NCBI GenBank assembly: GCA_031555145.1
Contig: JAVBUR010000004.1
Location: 1 to 29,865, forward strand
DNA: 29,865 nucleotides
Direction of reading: 5' to 3'
From: JAJDIA01 sp031555145
GTDB lineage: Bacteria; Bacteroidota; Bacteroidia; Bacteroidales; Tannerellaceae
The position numbers were made by a program, and so were the translations under genes. The first letter of the stretch is position 1. Each line of letters starts with the position of its first letter. A model generated the notes under the pieces. The model searched no databases and had not been told where the DNA came from. It saw nothing but the letters and a program-made list of their open reading frames with translations. Below are positions 1 to 7,323 of this stretch, one piece after another.

Positions 1-179
1 AGGGGTATCGTGTTGGTAGACAGGGGTTTAAGCCCCAGGAAAAATACGGATATCATATATAAACCGCGCCACGTCAGTGGTGCCGTATATAATAAACCGG
101 TACCGCTGACGCGGCACAAGAACACCGACTAATCGCCTGTCCAGGGGCTTACACCCCTGGCTACGAACACGATACCCCT
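1..179. repeat. Nested palindromic intergenic repeat
   Basis: Three layers of inverted repeat share one centre. The outer arms at 1-14 and 166-179 match exactly as reverse complements (AGGGGTATCGTGTT). The next layer is two short hairpins of related sequence, GGGG-TTTAAG-CCCC at 23-36 and CCAGGGG/CCCCTGG at 141-160. The inner arms at 68-84 and 99-115 match at about 14 of 17 positions. The element may continue past the left window edge. It resembles REP-type mobile intergenic palindromes, and it could also end transcription of the minus-strand gene that stops at 319. The family assignment is inference; the symmetry is seen directly. Confidence 0.75.
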
Positions 180-318
180 GACGGGGCATTTTTCTATCGT
201 GACTTCAAGTTAGCCCCATACACGCATCAAAAGATGTGTATAGAGAGTAGCTTTGAAGGCGGGGAGCCGAGATACCTTCTGATACCTCAAAAAATATTCA
301 AGTCTGGTTGAGTTTGAA
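180..318. other. Intergenic, no gene seen
   Basis: This is the rest of the 318-base gap left of the first gene. It holds an imperfect small hairpin (TACAC..ATC / GATGTGTA, about 222-243) without a T-run on either strand. I see no credible open frame. Confidence 0.5.
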
Positions 319-3300
319 TTACAGTTTAGTGGAGATCACCTGTCCCGTAGGGATGACAGTAATCTCGATTACATCGTTCTTTTCAACGGGCCAGTTCAGA
401 TAGAGGGTTACCGTTTCGTGGTTACTTTCGAAATAACGGAAGCCTAACGGTTTACCGTTCACCTTTACGGCGAAGCTGGTCTGTGCATTATCCACAGTTA
501 TATCCGCTGCTTTGTTGAAGGTGAACATAGGTAATACCGGTGTTTGGAGGATGAGGTTACCGGCTGTGCCGCTTACCGGGTTCAGTAATGCCTCTTCTTC
601 CGCTGCCCTAACCGGCTTTTTCACACCGCCGGGACGTAGGAACGGATTGAGGAAACTCTGGGGTTCAGCTTCGTCGGGATAGTAGAGGATACCGCCTGCA
701 AAGCCCATATTATTATGGGGAAATTGCGGATGGGTCGATGATACCACCGTGATATCGTAGATCATCGGCGTAGACCACGACACCCAATTGATCAATGGAT
801 TATGATAGTTATTGTAGGGGTCATCGCGCAGTGTCTCAAAGACGGTACATCCCCAGGCTATCAGGGCATTCTCGCTGTCTATCTTCACCGTTTCGCCACT
901 GCCGTACAGGCCAGACTTGAGCGTCAGGTAACGGTTCAGTTCTTCATCGTTTTGGAGATATTTCCAGTCGCCTGGCAGTACACGGTAGGCAGGATCGCCC
1001 ACCTTATTCTCATACCACAAGCCCAGGTCGCCCGTCCACAGAAGGCGTTTAAAGGCTTCAAAGCCCCACGGGTCGTAGCGGTAGAACTCCCAGCGGTTGC
1101 TAACTGGTGTCCAGGTACCGTCGTTGGTGCCGTCTTTGGATTCACGCATGGTACCATGCCAGTAGGTTGTTCCGGTAGACACATACTCATCCCGGCTGGA
1201 AAGATAAGCACCCACATTATTCTCGTCGTAATACCTGCGGCCGTTGACTTCGCTGCGTGCCGTATTGTGGGCTGAGGTGATATTGGTAAACACCCAAGGG
1301 GCATAACTGTCGGCGCGTGTATAGCTGTCGATGCCGTGACCGCCTTCATGGAAAAGCAGCAATTCATTCTTGTAACGGGTCATGCTGTAATCACGGGTAA
1401 TATTATTGGCCTGATCCTGAAAAATATTACCACCCCAGCCTTCCACATACAATCCGGTATGATAGTTGCCGGATTGTATCCTCCGACGTTCAGGTTGTTG
1501 GTTAGCGTGTTGCCCTTCGGCTACGATCAACATACCACCATGCTGTTTGACGGCAAAGTCGGCAATCCGCTGTCCGGGACGGTTGAAAGCTCCCCCCACA
1601 AGCCGCTCTGCTTCGGTATAGGCATCTCCGCTCGGCCATTTATCATAGACAGCTGAGCGGTTATTGGAAAGCCCCAAGTCATAATAGAGGCCACAAAGCA
1701 GCATCACGTCCTTAGGCACATCCGTGTCGCCATAAAGGTAAACGCCGGTAAGCGGACTGCGATATACATTCCCTACCCAAGGATTGAAACCGGCTTCGTA
1801 TGTTTGGGTAGTCGAGAGCGTATTTCCTGCCCAGTCACGTACCGGCGTATGACCGAGATACCGTATCCGGAACAGACCGTTCATACCGGCACCATACGTG
1901 CTGATGGCTTCATCCAATCCTACAAATTGCCCAAATTCAAGTGCAGCAGGGTTGACCGCTTCGTCGTCGGCTATCCACCCCCCTGCCGACACGTTACGTT
2001 CATCTATATCCTTTCGGTTGAATCCATAAAAACTCCGGCCAAAACTACCTACCGTAAAACTGGCTTTCGACTCCCAGGGAAGTGCCAGGGTAATCGCCTT
2101 CCATAAATAACCACCTTCCATCACATGTTGTACCTCTTTCCAACTCTGGCCGCCATCGGTACTCTGTTGCAATTGCCAGTTAGCCGGGTCGTACAGATTA
2201 GTCATATCCTTTACCTCCCGGTTGAAGCGGATCTCGATCTGGTTCTCTGCAATCACGCATACCTCCGTAATGGAAAGCGCCGGATAGAGACGAGTGTCGA
2301 TCGCATAATTATCCACCTGCGAATGCCAGAACCAGGGCATAGCCGAACGAACGCCGTCGCGACCACGGTCGAAACCGTCGCTGTTTTCGCTGGAAAAGTA
2401 TTCCCACTCGCCGAAGATACCACACATCGCCCGGTATAAGGCCTTGTCATACTGCTTGAGTTCTTCGCGGGTATTGACCGGACCACCAGCCTTATTCCAC
2501 TTACCATCAGCCGACTCGGGTATAAATTCATAGAAGGTCATCGTACCATAGACAAAGTAATCTTCCAGGCTTCCCATCATCCGGGTACCGGGATACATAT
2601 CCTTTTCTTTCGCAGCGGCATAGGCAGCGGCTACATGTTTGTCGTACCGGTAGTCGTCCGGTTGGTTGTACACAGAACGGGGTACACGCCGGCATCCGAG
2701 AGTAGCCCCGTCTTCAAATCCGTTGACGGCTACTTTCCAGAACAGGCGGGCAAAGGCTTCGCCCAGGTAAAAGAAGTCGCTTTGGGGGCGCTGCATTCCG
2801 TCGACACTTGGCTGACGCATCACATCGTCGGCCGTGGCAACGATGATCGGTCGATCGGTCGTTCCTTCGATCACGGTGCGAGTCTTGTAGTCGGCCGGAT
2901 TAAACAGTTCACGCCATTGTGGTGCTTCATACACAGATTGACCGGGGCCTACCAGCATCACGGCAACACCATAGTCCACAGCGTTCTGGGTGATCAGTTC
3001 CGCCCGCCCAGTCATCCGGTGAATTCCTCCGGCGACATAGTCGATCACATGTTCATGGCTATAGGCCGCTCCCAGATGCTTGTCGTTCGCGGCGATTGTA
3101 TGGCACCTGCTGGTACCGGTAACGGTCAGTTTGGATTTCGAACCTATATTCATATATGCATAGAACGGTTTCCATTGGGCAGTAACCGTTTGCTTCTTTG
3201 CTGTGACCTTGACGTTGTACGCGGCAGCAGGCCCTTTGACAGCCTGGGTATCTTCGCCTGGTGTCCGGACATTCCCCGTCTTGCCTTTCAGCGTCCCTAC

Positions 3301-3603
3301 ATCCAGCGGCTTTGCCAAACGGATATTAATGACAGGCGCAGACGCATAGCTGCCGAAGTCGAAATAAGACAAGTAGGTATAATCCACCTTTTTATTATCT
3401 ACCGTAACGGTAAACGAATCATATACCTGCCGGGCATTAGCCGGCTTGCTGCCACAGACGATTTCTATTTCCTGCGCTGTGATCAGGTACACTGCCTGAA
3501 TGGTGAATCCCTTTGTGTCTCTTTGCGGAGGGGTATTTTTGCGTCCGTGCGACACTCCGACAGAGACCAGGAATGCGACACTGAGTAACAGCCATTTTTT
3601 CAT
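319..3603 (-). CDS. Secreted zinc-metallopeptidase-like protein with Ig-like domains
   Basis: The protein has 1,094 residues from the ATG at 3603, chosen because MKKWLLLSVAFLVSVGVSHG is a clean Sec signal and a promoter box lies upstream at 3653-3660. The frame is open further up, to 3699, but those residues are not signal-like. HEGGH at residues 752-756 fits the HExxH zinc-peptidase motif. Glu806, in a DEYVSTGTTYW context about 50 residues later, is a good candidate third zinc ligand, as in gluzincins. Two similar beta-rich segments, one near the N terminus (ITAQEIEIVC) and one mid-protein (IAENQIEIRF), and a C-terminal segment look Ig-like. I do not recognise the family by name. It probably acts on protein or glycoprotein outside the cytoplasm. 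It is divergent from the GH127 gene. Peptidase activity is inferred from motif only. Confidence 0.6.
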   Translation of the reverse strand: MKKWLLLSVAFLVSVGVSHGRKNTPPQRDTKGFTIQAVYLITAQEIEIVCGSKPANARQVYDSFTVTVDNKKVDYTYLSYFDFGSYASAPVINIRLAKPLDVGTLKGKTGNVRTPGEDTQAVKGPAAAYNVKVTAKKQTVTAQWKPFYAYMNIGSKSKLTVTGTSRCHTIAANDKHLGAAYSHEHVIDYVAGGIHRMTGRAELITQNAVDYGVAVMLVGPGQSVYEAPQWRELFNPADYKTRTVIEGTTDRPIIVATADDVMRQPSVDGMQRPQSDFFYLGEAFARLFWKVAVNGFEDGATLGCRRVPRSVYNQPDDYRYDKHVAAAYAAAKEKDMYPGTRMMGSLEDYFVYGTMTFYEFIPESADGKWNKAGGPVNTREELKQYDKALYRAMCGIFGEWEYFSSENSDGFDRGRDGVRSAMPWFWHSQVDNYAIDTRLYPALSITEVCVIAENQIEIRFNREVKDMTNLYDPANWQLQQSTDGGQSWKEVQHVMEGGYLWKAITLALPWESKASFTVGSFGRSFYGFNRKDIDERNVSAGGWIADDEAVNPAALEFGQFVGLDEAISTYGAGMNGLFRIRYLGHTPVRDWAGNTLSTTQTYEAGFNPWVGNVYRSPLTGVYLYGDTDVPKDVMLLCGLYYDLGLSNNRSAVYDKWPSGDAYTEAERLVGGAFNRPGQRIADFAVKQHGGMLIVAEGQHANQQPERRRIQSGNYHTGLYVEGWGGNIFQDQANNITRDYSMTRYKNELLLFHEGGHGIDSYTRADSYAPWVFTNITSAHNTARSEVNGRRYYDENNVGAYLSSRDEYVSTGTTYWHGTMRESKDGTNDGTWTPVSNRWEFYRYDPWGFEAFKRLLWTGDLGLWYENKVGDPAYRVLPGDWKYLQNDEELNRYLTLKSGLYGSGETVKIDSENALIAWGCTVFETLRDDPYNNYHNPLINWVSWSTPMIYDITVVSSTHPQFPHNNMGFAGGILYYPDEAEPQSFLNPFLRPGGVKKPVRAAEEEALLNPVSGTAGNLILQTPVLPMFTFNKAADITVDNAQTSFAVKVNGKPLGFRYFESNHETVTLYLNWPVEKNDVIEITVIPTGQVISTKL

Positions 3604-3652
3604 GCTTAGTTGAACTTGAACTATCATTGCATTAAATTTGAAAGTGGTCCTA

Positions 3653-3660
3653 CAAAGATA
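3653..3660 (-). promoter_or_regulatory. Bacteroidota -7 box for the peptidase-like gene
   Basis: On the minus strand this reads TATCTTTG, an exact TAnnTTTG. Transcription would start near 3647, leaving a leader of about 45 bases to the ATG at 3603. No convincing -33 TTTG lies at the usual distance. Confidence 0.55.
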
Positions 3661-3874
3661 GACATGAAAGCCGATACCCCTGGGAAAGCCGACTGTCAAA
3701 ACAGAAAAAAATGATCTAAAACAATATCAAAATCATCCAACTATTTCTCGCGTACATTTATACTTACAGTGACATTTCAGCAGGTTACGCATATATATAT
3801 CGACGCAGGATAGGCTTTGTATGTTTTTAGTATCATATTAGATAAATCTGCTACTCATTCGCGTCAAGTGGATA

Positions 3875-3882
3875 TATATTTG
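3875..3882 (+). promoter_or_regulatory. Bacteroidota -7 box for the GH127 gene
   Basis: TATATTTG matches TAnnTTTG exactly. Transcription would start at about 3887, which is the A of the first in-frame ATG, so that ATG would be essentially leaderless. This favours the second ATG at 3917, which also begins the better signal peptide. The -33 element is weak. Confidence 0.55.
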
Positions 3883-3916
3883 CACTATGAAATCAATTAA
3901 CAAAATATACACGCAG

Positions 3917-6900
3917 ATGAAGAAAAAACCTGTTCTCCTTATGTCGGCGCTGGTCTGCACATTGATGCTACCGCTACGTGCTACATCTTCAACGATGACG
4001 ACGGCAGATAAAATCATTCACACAGGTATCAGATCGATCAGCCAGGTCGAAGTAATCCGGATCGAGTGCCCGGTCGGTACGGCGCCACGGTTGCCTTACC
4101 AGGTATGGGTTACCTACTCAGACGGCAAATCGGAATACCGCCAGACCCGGTGGTCGAACTCGGCTCGTTCCGTAGAGGAAGAACAAGCTGATCCGGCCGC
4201 CTACCCCATCGGTCGCGATTATACCGTGGGTGGCTTTATCATCGGCGATAATGCCACCACCAACGGCTATCCCATCACCGCCCAGGTCAAGGTCGTTTCA
4301 AATGCATACGCCGTCCCGTCCCATATCCCGCTAGCCGAAACAGTACCCCTGAACAAGGTCCTGATCAACGGAGAAAACCGGCTGACATCGAACCGCGAAC
4401 TGGCTATCCGTGAAATCGTCAGTTGGGACGTTTCCCAACAACTATACAACTATCGTGACACTTATGGCCTGCCTACTGAAGGCTATACCCGTTCTGACGG
4501 TTGGGACTCTCCCACCACCAAGCTGAAAGGACATGGATCCGGCCACTACATGTCAGCCCTCGCACAGGCTTTCGCCAGCGCGACAGACCCGGCACATAAA
4601 AACATCCTCCGCGCCAATATGACCCGGATGGTGAACGAACTGCGTGCCTGCCAGGAACTCACCTTCGTCTGGAACGAGCAACTCGGCCGCTATTGGGAAG
4701 CCCGCGACTTCGCTCCCGAAGACGAACTGCGCGAAATGAAAGGTACCTGGAAAGACTTCGACAACTACAAGACCGAATGCCGGAAATACGGTTACGGCTA
4801 CCTCAACGCCATTCCGGCACAGCATCCCGCCCTGATCGAGATGTATCGTGCCTACAACAATGAAAACTGGGTATGGGCTCCCTACTACTCTATCCACAAA
4901 CAGTTGGCCGGCCTGATCGATATCGCCACCCATATAGACGACTCCGAAGTAGCCGCGAAAGCCCTCCTCATCGCCAAAGACATGGGGCTGTGGGTATGGA
5001 ACCGCCTCTCTTACCGTACCTATGTGAAAACCGACGGTACCCAGGAAGAACGCCGCGCCACCCCCGGCAACCGCTACGAAATGTGGAACATGTATATCGC
5101 CGGTGAAGACGGCGGCACAGGCGAATCACTCGCCCGCCTCTCCGAAATGGTGAACGATCCCCAGGACAAAGCCCGCCTGCTTGAAGCCTCTACCTTCTTC
5201 GACAGTCCCGCTTTCTACGACCCGCTGGCAAAGAATATCGACGATATCCGCACACGCCATGCGAACCAACATATCCCGAAGATCATCAGCGCCCTTCGCA
5301 GCTACCGGGGAAATAAGGAACCCTATTACTATAACCTGTCGCTGAACTTCTGGGAGATGATACAAGGACGTTATCGCTATGCCACCGGTGGCGTAGGCAA
5401 CGGTGAGATGTTCCGTCAACCCTATACCCAGATACTGAGCATGTGTACCAACGGAGCCCCTACTCTGAACGAGACCTGCTGTGCCTACAACCTGGCCAAA
5501 CTCACTAAAGACCTGAACTGTTTCGATCCGGATGATGCCCGGTATATGGACTACTACGAACGTATCCTCTATAACCAACTCATCGGTTCCCTGCACCACG
5601 AACATTATATGACCACGTATCAATATGCCGTAGGCCTCAACGCCTCGAAACCCTGGGGAAACAATACCCCGCAATCGACCTGCTGCGGTGGGACAGGTTC
5701 TGAAAACCATGTCAAATATCAGGAAGCCACTTACTTCGTTTCCGAAAACACGCTGTGGGTAGCCCTCTATATGCCGACTACCCTCCAGTGGGATGGCAAA
5801 GGAGTAACCCTTCAGCAAGATTGTCTATGGCCGGCCGAACATTCCACGTTGAAGCTGACCAGCGGCAAAGCCAACTTCGCGATGAAACTGCGTGTTCCCT
5901 ATTGGGCCACCGAAGGTTTTGACATCAAACTGAACGGCACCCCCATCGCCGCCAGTTATCAACCGAGTTCGTACATCACCATCCCGGCACGCGACTGGAC
6001 AAGCGCTGACGTAGTCGAGATCACCATGCCTTTCAGCAAGCATATCGACTTCGGGCCCGATAAGATGGAAACGGCGACCGAAGGGCAGAACCAGCCCAAT
6101 GTTGAATACACCCCCGTATGGGCAGGAACCCTGATGTATGGCCCGCTTGCCATGACAGCTACCGAAGTGAACGACTGGAATGAAGCCGTACTCACCATCG
6201 ACGCCCATCTTGAAAGCATCGTCCTCAACGAACCGGGCGGAGGATCGACCGGTTCCAACGGAAACCTCTATACCCTCACACAGGGTAACCATACATTCGA
6301 ACCGGATTACTTCCGCGACGAGAACTCTACCCACTACTTCCGTATCAACCTGGTGGATGATATGATCGCCCAGTTCCGCGATATGCTGTCGGTCAAGCTA
6401 AACGATGCTACCGTGTTCCTGCCGGCAAATTATACCAAGGCTTCCTATAAAGCGTTGAAAGCAGCCACCGATGCCGGCAAAAAATTACAATCGTCCAAGA
6501 GCGCTACCCAGAGTCAGATCACCGGACAGATCGCCACGATCGACAATGCCATCAACGGCCTGAAACCGTCCGGACTGGACAAGACCATCCTCGCATCGAC
6601 CCTTTCAGCCGCCGGTTCAAAAGTACAGGCTGACTATACATCCGACAAGTATACCATCCTGCAAATGGCCATTACGGCGGCAAAGGAAGTAGACGAAACC
6701 AGTCCATCCCAACTGTCGGTCGATAAACAGGTACTTGCCCTGCACAAAGCCATGGATGAATTGGTTCCGGCAAGCAGCGTCGACAAGAGCTACCTGGGCG
6801 AAGTCATGGATCTCGCCATCGAAAGAAAGGATGCGCAGTATGCCTGGAATGCCCTCACTGTAAAGGTACCGGAATATTCCCCCTGGGCACCCCATGCCTT

Positions 6901-7231
6901 CCGTCGCCTGATGTATCAGATGCAGAAAGCACAGAATGTATATCAGAATAAAGATAAAAACTACAACCAGAGTGAAGTCAATGCTACCGCTTCGGCCCTC
7001 AATGCTGCCATCAACACCATGCGTCCCGGCAACCTGCCCGAGCCCGAAGACCTTTATCCGCTCTCGACCCTGCTGCGGCAAGCCAGCCGTGTGATCCCCT
7101 CCGAGATCACCCCGGCTATCTCCGATGCCATGGAATATGCTGAAATGGTAACCGCTTACGTCATCGACGGTAGCGGTACACACGACATGATTCAAAAAGC
7201 CACTGAGAAGCTAAAAGAAGCGCTTAAATAA
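3917..7231 (+). CDS. GH127-type beta-L-arabinofuranosidase (DUF1680) with FIVAR-like tail
   Basis: 1,104 residues from the ATG at 3917, with signal MKKKPVLLMSALVCTLMLPL. The upstream ATG at 3887 sits on the predicted transcription start. The (alpha/alpha)6 catalytic region carries the family's zinc-thiolate site: NETCC (Glu519, Cys521) and STCCGG (Cys589, Cys590). These correspond to the Glu/Cys/Cys-Cys set of HypBA1, in which one cysteine of the pair is the nucleophile. Glu497 in GGVGNGEMF is the likely acid/base. Known members release beta-L-arabinofuranose, for example from hydroxyproline-linked arabino-oligosaccharides; the related GH146 acts on arabinan, and I cannot separate these by eye. 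From about residue 838 the protein is helical, with repeated NAINGLKP / KAMDELVP endings typical of FIVAR modules, possibly for binding. It converges on the GH2 gene. Confidence 0.85.
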   Translation: MKKKPVLLMSALVCTLMLPLRATSSTMTTADKIIHTGIRSISQVEVIRIECPVGTAPRLPYQVWVTYSDGKSEYRQTRWSNSARSVEEEQADPAAYPIGRDYTVGGFIIGDNATTNGYPITAQVKVVSNAYAVPSHIPLAETVPLNKVLINGENRLTSNRELAIREIVSWDVSQQLYNYRDTYGLPTEGYTRSDGWDSPTTKLKGHGSGHYMSALAQAFASATDPAHKNILRANMTRMVNELRACQELTFVWNEQLGRYWEARDFAPEDELREMKGTWKDFDNYKTECRKYGYGYLNAIPAQHPALIEMYRAYNNENWVWAPYYSIHKQLAGLIDIATHIDDSEVAAKALLIAKDMGLWVWNRLSYRTYVKTDGTQEERRATPGNRYEMWNMYIAGEDGGTGESLARLSEMVNDPQDKARLLEASTFFDSPAFYDPLAKNIDDIRTRHANQHIPKIISALRSYRGNKEPYYYNLSLNFWEMIQGRYRYATGGVGNGEMFRQPYTQILSMCTNGAPTLNETCCAYNLAKLTKDLNCFDPDDARYMDYYERILYNQLIGSLHHEHYMTTYQYAVGLNASKPWGNNTPQSTCCGGTGSENHVKYQEATYFVSENTLWVALYMPTTLQWDGKGVTLQQDCLWPAEHSTLKLTSGKANFAMKLRVPYWATEGFDIKLNGTPIAASYQPSSYITIPARDWTSADVVEITMPFSKHIDFGPDKMETATEGQNQPNVEYTPVWAGTLMYGPLAMTATEVNDWNEAVLTIDAHLESIVLNEPGGGSTGSNGNLYTLTQGNHTFEPDYFRDENSTHYFRINLVDDMIAQFRDMLSVKLNDATVFLPANYTKASYKALKAATDAGKKLQSSKSATQSQITGQIATIDNAINGLKPSGLDKTILASTLSAAGSKVQADYTSDKYTILQMAITAAKEVDETSPSQLSVDKQVLALHKAMDELVPASSVDKSYLGEVMDLAIERKDAQYAWNALTVKVPEYSPWAPHAFRRLMYQMQKAQNVYQNKDKNYNQSEVNATASALNAAINTMRPGNLPEPEDLYPLSTLLRQASRVIPSEITPAISDAMEYAEMVTAYVIDGSGTHDMIQKATEKLKEALK

Positions 7232-7265
7232 CTAACAATATGGTATAACCCTAAGCTTAACCACA

Positions 7266-7296
7266 AAGGGGATGCGTCGTTTTGACACATCCCCTT
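7266..7296. terminator. Bidirectional terminator hairpin between GH127 and GH2
   Basis: AAGGGGATGCGTC (7266-7278) pairs with GACACATCCCCTT (7284-7296) with one mismatch and a five-base loop. It lies between two convergent stops at 7231 and 7324. A-rich and T-rich flanks let it serve both strands. Confidence 0.8.
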
Positions 7297-7323
7297 CTGT
7301 TATTTATACGATCAATGCCACTA

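Noticed and set aside
2635..3588. 317-codon open frame on the plus strand
   Set aside because: It lies entirely inside the peptidase-like gene on the other strand and its translation has no domain, signal or composition of a real protein; it is a shadow frame.
3887..3916. Upstream ATG as the GH127 start
   Set aside because: It coincides with the predicted transcription start and adds residues ahead of a complete signal peptide; the ATG at 3917 is preferred.
5126..6334. Two long minus-strand frames under the GH127 gene
   Set aside because: They are shadows caused by the G+C-rich codon use of GH127, whose frame carries all the catalytic motifs.
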